NCBI GenBank assembly: GCA_017504165.1
Contig: JAFVRR010000016.1
Location: 1-54,319, forward strand
Direction of reading: 5' to 3'
DNA from: Clostridia bacterium
GTDB taxonomy: Bacteria > Bacillota > Clostridia > Christensenellales > Borkfalkiaceae
Length of the DNA stretch: 54,319 nucleotides
The translations under genes were made by a program, and so were the position numbers. The notes under the pieces were generated by a model. That model saw only the letters and a program-made list of their open reading frames with translations, searched no databases and was not told the origin of the DNA. Below are positions 41,811 to 49,756 of the stretch, in pieces (position 1 is the stretch's first letter; each line of letters begins with the position of its first letter).

Positions 41811-43025
41811 ATGTATAATATAAAGTTTCATAACTACGTTCCAACACCGAACCCTGCAAAACCTGACCGTATTGTTGCGGCATATTATTACGCCGCGTGG
41901 AAATACGGTGCGGCGGAGGTTCATGAAGGCTTTAACGATTTAGCCAAAAAATATCCAGATAGAACTCCTTTAATGGGTTATTACGATGAAGAAAACCCCG
42001 AAGTTTGCGACTGGGAAATTAAATGGGCGGTAGAACACGGCATCAATTGCTTTATTCATTGTTGGTATAGGAAGAAAGATAACTACGGTAAGCCTATTAC
42101 GGTAAACGATTTGCGTTGCGGACACGGCTTACACGAAGCGCTTTTCAACGCGCGTTATCAACAATTTATGAAGTTTGCCATTATGTTTGAGGCATCTCCG
42201 CTTTGGGCAGGAACTGACGAAAAGGATATGCTAGAAAACCTTATGCCCTTTTGGATGGAAAAATATTTCAAACGCGGTAACTATTTACTGATAGACAACA
42301 AACCAGTACTTTTTGTGTATAATCAAAACAGGCTTGCGATAGAATGTTTTCAAAGCGCGGAAAGTCAACGCAAAACGTTCGATAAATGCCGTGAATATGC
42401 AAAACAAAAAGGTTTTGATGGTATGATTTTCGCGGTTTGCGATAGTAGGCGATCCAAAGAAAATCACGACGAGTTGCTTGCTCGTGGATACGATTTTAGA
42501 TTTGGCTATTCTTCGGGCTACAACGCGCCTTACGATAATTTTAACGACCAAAACGCAATAATAAAAGGTCAATGCGACGTGTTAAAAAAGCAATTTGAAA
42601 TTGATAATAAGCGTTTTATTCCAACGCCGTCTTGTTTTAGAGATACTACTCCGCGTAGAACTTTAAAGTGGCGCAAGGCAACCGAGTATAGATTTTCTCG
42701 GGAAAAAATTTGGTATTTAGAACCCGAAAATTATAGAAAAGTTTTAGAAAAAATGAAGAAAATGACTTCTAAACTTCCTAACGATGCTTGGGCTAAAAAA
42801 ATAATAATGATAGACAACTGGAACGAGTGGGACGAAGGGCATTTCGTTGCGCCAAGCCATAAATTCGGTTTTAAATATTTGCAAGCCATACGCGAAACCT
42901 TTACCAAGCGTGAAAACTTGCCAGACTATATAACCCCGCAAGACCAAGGTTTTACGGGCTACAACACAAAGTGGAAAAAGCCAAACTTTAAAAATTTTTG
43001 TGAAAGTCAATTAAATAAAAAATAA
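41811..43025 (+). CDS. WbsX / GH99-like domain protein
   Basis: This 404-residue protein matches the WbsX-like family with a glycoside hydrolase 99-like fold: IVAAYYYAAWKYGAAEVHEGFNDLAKKYPDRTPLMGYYDEENPEVCDWEIKWAVEHGINCFIHCWYRKK at the N-terminus and MIDNWNEWDEGHFVAPSHKFGFKYLQAIRETF at the C-terminus. The family is linked to polysaccharide synthesis or cleavage. There is no signal peptide, so it would act in the cytoplasm. It forms a divergent pair with the AraC gene inside a cassette bounded by multi-hairpin repeats. Confidence 0.85.
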   Translation: MYNIKFHNYVPTPNPAKPDRIVAAYYYAAWKYGAAEVHEGFNDLAKKYPDRTPLMGYYDEENPEVCDWEIKWAVEHGINCFIHCWYRKKDNYGKPITVNDLRCGHGLHEALFNARYQQFMKFAIMFEASPLWAGTDEKDMLENLMPFWMEKYFKRGNYLLIDNKPVLFVYNQNRLAIECFQSAESQRKTFDKCREYAKQKGFDGMIFAVCDSRRSKENHDELLARGYDFRFGYSSGYNAPYDNFNDQNAIIKGQCDVLKKQFEIDNKRFIPTPSCFRDTTPRRTLKWRKATEYRFSREKIWYLEPENYRKVLEKMKKMTSKLPNDAWAKKIIMIDNWNEWDEGHFVAPSHKFGFKYLQAIRETFTKRENLPDYITPQDQGFTGYNTKWKKPNFKNFCESQLNKK

Positions 43026-43029
43026 CAAA

Positions 43030-43414
43030 AAAAGCACGCATTTGGGCGTTTCCCTTAGGAATTTTTTAAGAGAGTAAAAGTATAGCACACTATACTTCAC
43101 TAAAAGTGAAAGGTAGTGTGCTTTTCTTATCCACAAAAGATTAAGTTTTAATAAGTTTAGCCGAGCGTAGCGAACGCCAACTGCGCAAGCAGTTATATTT
43201 TTAGCCTTGTGGCTAAAAGTTATATTGCTTGTTTTACAAGCAGTTATATTTTGACTATGCCAAAGTTATATTAAATAAATCCAAAACTTGCCGTAGGCGA
43301 ATATCACTGCGTTAGCAATATCACTTGCCGATAGGCAAATCTCACAAATCCGTTTACGGATTTATTTAGTTGTCGCAATTCCCTACGGGAAGAGCGACTA
43401 GTTGCAATCCTTTT
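43030..43414. repeat. Multi-hairpin element, copy 2
   Basis: This is a direct repeat of the element at 40496. From 43075 on it shares agtaaaagtatagcacac, the long stem-loop, the TTAGCC/GGCTAA hairpin, the AGTTATATT linkers, the ttgccgtaggc hairpin and the gtcgc...gcgac end. It contains extra hairpins (43160-43195). Its right end (43394-43414) matches the left end of copy 1 inverted in 18 of 21 positions. Its left end is diverged. Except for the gpmI promoter the rest of the 480-base gap holds no gene. Confidence 0.85.
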
Positions 43415-43436
43415 TTAATATTTAAGTTTAGTTTAA

Positions 43437-43465
43437 TTGATTTTTATATAAAAATAATGTATACT
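43437..43465 (+). promoter_or_regulatory. Sigma-A promoter of gpmI
   Basis: TTGATT (43437-43442), a 17-nt spacer and TATACT (43460-43465). It lies 23 bases beyond the multi-hairpin element and gives gpmI its own transcription. Confidence 0.75.
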
Positions 43466-43506
43466 ATCTTAAGAATATAAATTATAACAAGGTTTAGGTG
43501 ATAAAT

Positions 43507-45051
43507 ATGAGTAAAAAACCCGTTTGTCTTATAATTATGGACGGCTACGGCTTAAACAACGATAAAAACGGCAACGCCATTGAAATTGCTAACGCTGGCG
43601 TTATTAAAAATTTAGAAAAATCTTATCCTTCTACTTATATCGGCGCAAGCGGTATGAGCGTTGGTCTTCCCGACGGTCAAATGGGCAACAGCGAAGTTGG
43701 CCACTTAAATATGGGCGCAGGTAGAATAGTTTATCAAGATTTAACTAGAATTACAAAAGAAATTCAAGACGGCGAATTCTTTAAAAATAAAGAACTCAAC
43801 TACGCTATTGATAAAGCAATTGAAAATGGTAAAAAACTCCACCTTTACGGCTTACTTTCAACGGGTGGCGTACACAGTCACAATACTCATTTATACGCAC
43901 TTCTTGAAATGTGCAAGCAAAAAGGTTTTAGTGACGTTTTCGTGCATTGTTTCTTAGACGGTAGAGACGTTCCACCAAAGAGCGGTGCGGATTTCGTTAA
44001 AGAACTCCAAGATAAAATTGACGAAATCGGCGTAGGTCAAATCGCATCGGTTTGCGGTAGATATTACGTAATGGATAGAGATAATCGTTGGGACAGGGTA
44101 GAAAAAGCCTACGATATGTTAACTATCGGCAACGGCGTACAAGCGGAAAACGCAGTACAAGCGGTGCTTGATAGTTATAATAGCGACGTAACCGACGAGT
44201 TCGTTTTACCAACTAACGTTGTTAAAGACGGCAAGGCAATCGGACTTATTGAAAAGGGCGATTCTATTATCTTCTTTAACTTCCGCCCTGATAGAGCAAG
44301 GGAAATTACCCGCGCTATGACGGTTGAAGAATTTGACGGATTTACAAGAAAAACGGGTTATTTAGCACCAGTTTACGTTGGTTTTACTAAATACGACGGT
44401 TCTTTCACTAACGTAAAAATCGCGTTTGAAAAGATTTCGCTTGACAATACTTTAGGTAAATATTTATCCGATAAAGGCTTAAAACAATTAAGAATTGCCG
44501 AAACTGAAAAATACGCGCACGTTACTTTCTTCTTCAACGGTGGCGTAGAAGCGCCTGAAAAGAACGAAATTAGAGATTTAATTCCATCTCCAAAGGTTGC
44601 AACTTACGACCTTCAACCTGAAATGAGCGCTTACTTGGTAACTGATAAAGTTTTAGAAGAAATTGCTACCGACGAGTTTGACGTTATTATTTTAAACTTT
44701 GCAAACTGCGATATGGTAGGTCATACGGGCGACCTTGACGCTGCCGTTAAAGCGGTAAAAACCGTTGAAGAATGCGTTGATAAAATCGTTAAAGCGGTAC
44801 TTAATAAGGGCGGTAGCCTTTTAATCACTGCAGACCACGGCAACGCCGATAGAATGTACGAAGACGAAAAGGGCGAAAAACCGTTTACCGCTCATACTAC
44901 AAACCCTGTACCATTTATTTTAGTTGACGATACTTTAAAGGGCGCTAAACTTCGTGACGACGGCGTGCTTGCCGACATTGCTCCAACACTTTTACAAGTT
45001 TTAGGCGTTGAACAACCTAAAGAAATGACGGGTAAATCATTAATTAAATAA
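43507..45051 (+). CDS. gpmI: 2,3-bisphosphoglycerate-independent phosphoglycerate mutase
   Basis: This 514-residue enzyme starts at the ATG at 43507 with AGGTG upstream (a GTG three codons earlier is less likely). It is a metal-dependent mutase of the alkaline phosphatase superfamily: Asp12 in IMDGYG, catalytic Ser62 in MGNSEVGH, and the ligands in LNFANCDMVGHTGD and ITADHGNADRM. It acts in glycolysis after pgk. Its normal neighbour tpiA is 3 kb upstream, across the repeat-bounded cassette. Confidence 0.97.
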   Translation: MSKKPVCLIIMDGYGLNNDKNGNAIEIANAGVIKNLEKSYPSTYIGASGMSVGLPDGQMGNSEVGHLNMGAGRIVYQDLTRITKEIQDGEFFKNKELNYAIDKAIENGKKLHLYGLLSTGGVHSHNTHLYALLEMCKQKGFSDVFVHCFLDGRDVPPKSGADFVKELQDKIDEIGVGQIASVCGRYYVMDRDNRWDRVEKAYDMLTIGNGVQAENAVQAVLDSYNSDVTDEFVLPTNVVKDGKAIGLIEKGDSIIFFNFRPDRAREITRAMTVEEFDGFTRKTGYLAPVYVGFTKYDGSFTNVKIAFEKISLDNTLGKYLSDKGLKQLRIAETEKYAHVTFFFNGGVEAPEKNEIRDLIPSPKVATYDLQPEMSAYLVTDKVLEEIATDEFDVIILNFANCDMVGHTGDLDAAVKAVKTVEECVDKIVKAVLNKGGSLLITADHGNADRMYEDEKGEKPFTAHTTNPVPFILVDDTLKGAKLRDDGVLADIAPTLLQVLGVEQPKEMTGKSLIK

Positions 45052-45147
45052 AATAGTGTTAAAATAGTTGTAAAAATAAAAAAATTATGCTATACTAATT
45101 AAAGTTATCGAAAAATATATAAAAATTAGTATAAAATTAGGTGAAAT

Positions 45148-45438
45148 ATGTTAAATAATATTCTTGCAATTTCAAACGAATTATATATAACTTTAAGTAT
45201 TATTTGTGTAATACTTTCAGTTATTTCTGCTGTTTTCGTTATAATCGTAGTTATAATGCAACCAGGTAACTCTGATGGTATCGGCGCTATCGGCGGTCAT
45301 TCAGAAACGTTTTACGGTAAAAATAAATCTAAAACGTTAGAGAGTAAGATGAAGAAATTAACGGTCATTGCAATTTGCGTTTTATTCGTATGTATGATTA
45401 CTTTCTATATCTTATACCTTATCCCAGGTGCGAAATAA
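45148..45438 (+). CDS. secG: Preprotein translocase subunit SecG
   Basis: This 96-residue protein has two membrane helices (about 12-38 and 68-92) flanking the conserved loop VIMQPGNSDGIGAIGGHSETFYGKNKSKTLESKMKKLTV. SecG assists SecYE in export. Its place between glycolytic genes and rnr is usual for Firmicutes. Confidence 0.95.
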   Translation: MLNNILAISNELYITLSIICVILSVISAVFVIIVVIMQPGNSDGIGAIGGHSETFYGKNKSKTLESKMKKLTVIAICVLFVCMITFYILYLIPGAK

Positions 45439-45446
45439 TTAATGAA

Positions 45447-45487
45447 AAACGGCTTATTATTTAAAATAGTAAGCCGTTCTTTTTTTA
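45447..45487 (+). terminator. Terminator of secG
   Basis: A stem aacggctta / taagccgtt extended by five further pairs with a 3-nt loop, followed by seven T that run into the AAAGCC end of an R1 repeat. Confidence 0.9.
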
Positions 45488-45608
45488 AAGCCATATAAAC
45501 GGCGTCATGCGTCGTTTCTTTGAATTTGTGCGACCCCGATGACCAGTAAGGTCTATCGTGTCCGACAAAAATTCAAGAGCCTAGCCTGACTTGTTTCTAG
45601 TGCTTTAA
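45487..45608. repeat. Dispersed long-hairpin repeat, subtype R1 (copy B)
   Basis: The frame AAAGCCATATAAAC...GATGACC-agta-AGGTC...GAGCCTAGCCTGACTTGTTTCTAGTGCTTTAAA is closest to copy A at 13951. It starts in the T/A region of the secG terminator. Confidence 0.8.
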
Positions 45609-45640
45609 ATAAGCAAATAATAAAAGGTTAATCTCACCCC

Positions 45641-45684
45641 AAAACCTTCGCGAGTCTTGTCTTGCTTGCAACTATGGCTTTAAA
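45641..45684. repeat. Right-half fragment of an R1 repeat (copy E)
   Basis: The bases ccttcgcgagtcttgtcttgcttgcaactatggctttaaa-like segment corresponds to only the right half of copies C and D. The left half is missing, so this is a truncated copy. Confidence 0.65.
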
Positions 45685-45693
45685 AAATCACCT

Positions 45694-45742
45694 AAAAGGC
45701 TCCTTTGTGTAAAGGGGGCTCCGCAAAGCGGTGGGGGATTGA
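45694..45742. repeat. Short GC-richer repeat-like segment before rnr
   Basis: The segment aggctcctttgtgtaaaggg / ggctccgcaaagcggtgggggattg resembles, from memory, a repeat often seen between genes of gut Firmicutes (ctcctttgtgtaaaggggagct..gaaggt..gaggggttg). It contains the small stems cccttt-like ctttg/aaagg and ccgc-aaa-gcgg. Only one copy is visible in this window, so the repeat status is not proven here. Confidence 0.4.
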
Positions 45743-45813
45743 AAACACTAAACATCTAACTATGCGAAAAGCGTATTTATTTTTAAATTTTACTTAATAA
45801 TGAAAAGGAAATT

Positions 45814-47907
45814 ATGTCGTTAAAAGAAACAATACTTGAAAAATTTAATAGTGGCGAAGCGGAAAATTTAGGAATAAAACGCTTATTCGAATTATTTGAG
45901 GCTAAAACCCAAGTAGAAAAGGACGCTATTAGAAAAATCGTTGAAGAATTGGAAAGCGAAGGTGAAATCGTTTACAAAAACGGTAGATTCGTACTCTTTC
46001 AAAACAGCGGTTTATATAAAGGCGTTGTCAAAGGCAACGAAAGGGGATTTGCGTTCGTTATAACCGAAACAAACGGAGACTTTTTTATTCCCAACAAAAG
46101 CCTAAACGGTGCGCTTAACGGCGATACCGTTATCGTTAAAAACGTTCCGTCTAAAAAGGGCACTAACGACGAAGGCGAAGTAGTGCAAATTTTAAAGCGT
46201 GGCGTGTCTAAACTTGTAGGCACTTTCCAAGGCGAAAACGGGTTTGGTTTCGTTATTCCCGACGATAGAAGTTATCACGTTGATATTTACGTGCCTTTTA
46301 AAAAGACGCGTGGCGCAAAAACGGGAGATAAAGTACACGTAGAAATTACTAGTTATCCTGAAAATAGAAGAAACCCCGAAGGCAAAGTTTTAGAAATTTT
46401 AGGTAAGCGTTTCGACCTTAAAACTGAAGAACTTTCCATTATAAAAAACGCTGGACTTCCGTTAGAATTTCCTAGCGAAGTATTAAAAGAAGTAGAAACA
46501 CTTCCTACGGAAGTGACCGCAAAAGATATCGTTGGCAGAACGGATTTTAGGCACGACCTTATAATTACAATAGACGGCGACGATTCTAGGGATTTTGACG
46601 ATGCTATTTCCGTTACTAAAAACGGTAACGGAACGTATACTTTAGGCGTGCATATTGCAGACGTTTCTAATTACGTTAAAAGGAACTCTAAAATAGATAA
46701 AGAGGCGTTATCTCGCTCGACTAGTATTTATTTCCCAGAACGCGTTATTCCTATGCTCCCAAGTGAACTTTCTAACGGAATTTGTTCGTTAAACGAGGGC
46801 GTTGATAGGCTTACAATGTCGCTTATTATGGATATAAATAGCGCGGGCGACGTCGTGTCGTTTGATATTTGCGAGGGCGTTATCAATTCTAAAAAGCGCA
46901 TGACGTATAGCGCCGTTCAAAAAATGCTTGACGGGGATAGTGAGGCATTAAAAACTTATAAAAATTTAGTTCCGCTTATAAATAATTGTAATGAACTGAA
47001 AGAAATTTTATCAAAAAAGCGTTCAAATAGGGGTAATATAGACTTAACTGTTAAAGAAAGTCATATAACTGTGAAAGACGGCAAAATCAACGTAGAGCCA
47101 AGGCAAGATAAAGAGGCGTATAAAATTATTGAAGAGTTTATGATTGTCGCAAACGAAACGGTTGCCGAATACGTATATTATATGGACCTTCCATTCGTGT
47201 TTAGGGTACACGAAAAACCGTCGCCAGAAAAACTAGAAGGTTTTAAAGCGTTTTTAAATATTTTAGGAATTAACGTTAAATGGAATGCGGAAACTTGCCA
47301 CCCTAAAGACTTTCAAACGGTACTTGACAAATTAAAAGATACGCCCGTATTTAGCGTTGTAAATAAAGTAATGCTCCGCTCTATGCAAAAGGCTAAGTAT
47401 TCGCCTGAAAATCTAGGCCATTTCGGCTTATCTAGTAAATGCTATTGCCACTTTACTTCGCCTATTAGAAGATACCCAGACCTTGTGGTGCATAGTATTT
47501 TAAAGGCGATTTTAAAAGGGAAAGACGTTTTGAATACTTATGGCGAATTTTGCGCAACGGCAAGCAATATTTCTTCCGAAAACGAAAGAAAAGCGGATGA
47601 AATCGAAAGAGATATGGACGATTATTACAAATGTAGATATATGCGTTCGTTTATTGGCCGTGAGTTTACCGGCGTTATTAGTGGCGTAACTAACTTTGGT
47701 GTTTTCGTAGAACTTGAAAACACCGTTGAAGGCATAGTTAAACTTGAAACCTTGCCAAGAGATAAATATATTTTAAATGAAAACACCTTTACTTTAGAAG
47801 GTAGTAGGTGGAAGTTTAGTTTAGGCGATAAAGTAGAAATTAAAGTTTTAGGCGCTGATACCACTTCAAAAAGAGTTGAATTTTTAATAGTTGGGTGCTA
47901 TAATTAG
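45814..47907 (+). CDS. rnr: Ribonuclease R
   Basis: This is a 697-residue 3'-5' exoribonuclease of the RNB family. An N-terminal winged-helix (about 1-65) and cold-shock domains (about 68-220) are followed by the catalytic RNB domain with DLIITIDGDDSRDFDDAISV, which holds the metal-binding aspartates. A C-terminal S1 domain is at about 615-695 (GREFTGVISGVTNFGVFVELENTVEGIVKLE). RNase R works with SmpB-tmRNA in clearing non-stop mRNAs, and both follow directly. Confidence 0.97.
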   Translation: MSLKETILEKFNSGEAENLGIKRLFELFEAKTQVEKDAIRKIVEELESEGEIVYKNGRFVLFQNSGLYKGVVKGNERGFAFVITETNGDFFIPNKSLNGALNGDTVIVKNVPSKKGTNDEGEVVQILKRGVSKLVGTFQGENGFGFVIPDDRSYHVDIYVPFKKTRGAKTGDKVHVEITSYPENRRNPEGKVLEILGKRFDLKTEELSIIKNAGLPLEFPSEVLKEVETLPTEVTAKDIVGRTDFRHDLIITIDGDDSRDFDDAISVTKNGNGTYTLGVHIADVSNYVKRNSKIDKEALSRSTSIYFPERVIPMLPSELSNGICSLNEGVDRLTMSLIMDINSAGDVVSFDICEGVINSKKRMTYSAVQKMLDGDSEALKTYKNLVPLINNCNELKEILSKKRSNRGNIDLTVKESHITVKDGKINVEPRQDKEAYKIIEEFMIVANETVAEYVYYMDLPFVFRVHEKPSPEKLEGFKAFLNILGINVKWNAETCHPKDFQTVLDKLKDTPVFSVVNKVMLRSMQKAKYSPENLGHFGLSSKCYCHFTSPIRRYPDLVVHSILKAILKGKDVLNTYGEFCATASNISSENERKADEIERDMDDYYKCRYMRSFIGREFTGVISGVTNFGVFVELENTVEGIVKLETLPRDKYILNENTFTLEGSRWKFSLGDKVEIKVLGADTTSKRVEFLIVGCYN

Positions 47908-47910
47908 ATT

Positions 47911-48363
47911 ATGAAGATTATAACTGAAAATAGACAGGCAAAATTTGAATATTTCACCTTAGAAAGTTATACTTGCGGTATAGTTTTAGAGGGCGCGGAA
48001 GTTAAGTCTATAAGGGCGGGCAACGTAAACCTTAAAGACAGTTTTTGCACGGTCTATCAAGGTGAAGTCTTTATTAAAAATATGCATATTGCGGTATACG
48101 ATAAGTCTGGCGCTTTTAATACAAAAAACAGTAAGCGCGATAGAAAATTACTACTTAGAAGGGCAGAAATCAATAAAATTGTCGGCAAAATAAACGAAAA
48201 GGGTTTAACGCTTGTTCCGCTAAATATGTTTTTTGAAGGCAGTTTAGTTAAAGTAACTATGGGTATTTGCAAAGGTAAACACAGTTACGATAAAAAAGAC
48301 ACTATTAAAGAAAGGGATATTAAAAAATCGCAAGAGCGTGAAATTAAAAATTATTTAGGCTAA
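47911..48363 (+). CDS. smpB: SsrA-binding protein SmpB
   Basis: This 150-residue OB-fold protein has EYFTLESYTCGIVLEGAEVKSIRAGNVNLKDSFC, the GKHSYDKKDTIKERD motif and a basic C-terminal tail that enters the decoding site. It lies 3 nt after rnr and 16 nt before the tmRNA gene. Confidence 0.97.
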   Translation: MKIITENRQAKFEYFTLESYTCGIVLEGAEVKSIRAGNVNLKDSFCTVYQGEVFIKNMHIAVYDKSGAFNTKNSKRDRKLLLRRAEINKIVGKINEKGLTLVPLNMFFEGSLVKVTMGICKGKHSYDKKDTIKERDIKKSQEREIKNYLG

Positions 48364-48379
48364 CTAAAGCCTAATTTAT

Positions 48380-48725
48380 GGGGATGCACCGGATTTGATT
48401 GGGCGGTGGCGTTGCTGTAAGCATACCGAAGTCTCCCACTCTTCGTAAAAATGGGAATTAAATTTAAATGCTAATAACAATTACGCATACGCTGCTTAAT
48501 TAATAGTGGCTGTCCGATACGAAACTCGCCAAGTCGTAAAGGGCATCATTTATGGCGAAACTTTTTAAAAGGTTTTATTGCGCTTTTTAAAAAAATTTAG
48601 CAATACACGGCTTACCGCGTTCGTTCGTTTTTAGCGGTCGGCAAGGGATTTAAAAGCGAAATAAGTATGTAGAAAGCACAAAAGACCCGTTCAAGACGAG
48701 AGTTCGACTCTCTCCATCTCCACCA
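48380..48725 (+). ncRNA. ssrA: tmRNA (ssrA)
   Basis: The 346-nt gene starts GGGGATG and ends CATCTCC-ACCA, which pair as a tRNA-like acceptor stem. The T-arm GAGAGTTCGACTCTC precedes the 3' end. The tag reading frame is 48470-48499, giving ANNNYAYAA and a TAA stop, typical of Clostridia. The 3' end is a common integration site for mobile elements, and foreign-looking DNA begins shortly after it. Confidence 0.96.
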
Positions 48726-48731
48726 TAAAAG

Positions 48732-48786
48732 GGCGATAAAAAAGATATCGCCGCAAAAAGCCTTGATTTTTCAAGGCTTTTTTGCT
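48732..48786 (+). terminator. Terminator region of ssrA
   Basis: A first hairpin GGCGATA/TATCGCC (48732-48752) is followed by a strong terminator aaaaagccttga / tcaaggcttttt (48755-48783) with a T-run. Confidence 0.88.
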
Positions 48787-48893
48787 TTTTTCGGGCGAAA
48801 TTTTTTAGTTCGATTTTGTAGATGAAAAATGGGTATTTTCCAATACTGAAAGGATTTGAACTCCCGTGAGAACAAAAACCGCCCACCACACAC

Positions 48894-48926
48894 AGCACAG
48901 AGAAAGAAAAGCTCTGTGCTTTTTTT
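48894..48926 (+). terminator. Terminator hairpin at the head of the mobile-element operon
   Basis: The stem agcacagag / ctctgtgct (9-nt loop) is followed by seven T and, 22 bases later, by the start of the ADP-ribosyltransferase-like gene. The 220 bases between tmRNA and this gene otherwise show no gene. Confidence 0.85.
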
Positions 48927-48948
48927 ATGGCAAAAATAAGGAGATACA

Positions 48949-49686
48949 ATGAAGCCTACAACAGATATAGAGCAAGTGAAATCGGTAGCTCGTGCCCTGT
49001 TGATGACGGAGGTATATAAGACACCGTACTCTCCGATGGTAGTACAGCATCCGTTCACCTCATCCGGCTTTGTAGCAACAACCAAGGACGGAGTGATGCA
49101 ACTCATAGACATAACCGAGAGCGAAGAAAATCTGCAGGCGTGGCAGAGCTTTATGAGGAAACAGATAAACAGCACCGACAACGCCTACGAGATTTATATG
49201 ATGACGAACAAGCCCTACAGCTTGACCTTCCTCAAATACGCTTCTCCATATTTATCGAAAGCGGATTTTTCAAAAATCCTTGCAGATGCGTGGATCAGAT
49301 CGGAAAACCCGAACTGCGATACCAACGTGAGCAAAAGCAAGTTAATATCAATGTTCAAACAAGCCGATCCTCACGAGCTTATGCTCGAGGACGAGTTACG
49401 GCAGTACGAAGAATTGGACGATACCGTCACGGTTTACCGTGGAGTGACCTCGCATAACGCAAAAAATATCAAGGCGTTATCGTGGACACTTGATAGAGAG
49501 AAAGCCGAATGGTTTGCTCACCGATTTAACGAGGACGGAACGGTATACGAAGCGGAGATAGATAAGCAACATATCCTCGCTTTATTTAACGGACGAAACG
49601 AATCGGAGGTAATCGTCGATCCCAAATTTTTAATGGATATAAGAATATCCGAAGAACCCGTACAGGAGCTAAATCAAACAATGTAA
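48949..49686 (+). CDS. Putative ADP-ribosyltransferase-fold protein of the mobile element
   Basis: This 245-residue protein has, in its C-terminal half, the order of an R-S-E ADP-ribosyltransferase: Arg164 in TVYRGV, the Ser/Thr strand LSWT (177-180) followed by DREKAEWFAHRF, and the ExE motif Glu218-Ser-Glu220 in GRNESEVIVDP. The N-terminal 130 residues are of unknown fold. Activity and target are unknown. It could modify a host protein during element transfer or serve phage defence or competition; this is inference. AAGGAG precedes the ATG, with a terminator just upstream. Confidence 0.65.
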   Translation: MKPTTDIEQVKSVARALLMTEVYKTPYSPMVVQHPFTSSGFVATTKDGVMQLIDITESEENLQAWQSFMRKQINSTDNAYEIYMMTNKPYSLTFLKYASPYLSKADFSKILADAWIRSENPNCDTNVSKSKLISMFKQADPHELMLEDELRQYEELDDTVTVYRGVTSHNAKNIKALSWTLDREKAEWFAHRFNEDGTVYEAEIDKQHILALFNGRNESEVIVDPKFLMDIRISEEPVQELNQTM

Positions 49687-49698
49687 TAATAACCGTCG

Positions 49699-49730
49699 AG
49701 CCGAGTGATAGAAATATCCTCGGCTTTTTT
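49699..49730 (+). terminator. Terminator between the first two element genes
   Basis: The stem agccgag / ctcggct with a 13-nt loop is followed by six T. Like the hairpin at 48894 it lies just before a ribosome binding site and gene start. Confidence 0.85.
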
Positions 49731-49756
49731 CATTTCAGGAACAAGGAGAAAAATAA

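Noticed and set aside
48845..48893. tRNA-like T-arm (ggatttgaactcccg, minus strand) near the element start
   Set aside because: A four-pair stem with GTTCAAA loop can be drawn, but no CCA end, acceptor stem or anticodon arm is present. It may be a relic of an earlier att site; the support is too thin.
48650..49181. Minus-strand reading frames across the tmRNA 3' end and the first element gene
   Set aside because: They are antisense to the tmRNA and to a gene with good codon use and ribosome binding site; the peptide GDGESRTLVLN is a known artefact of translating tmRNA antisense.
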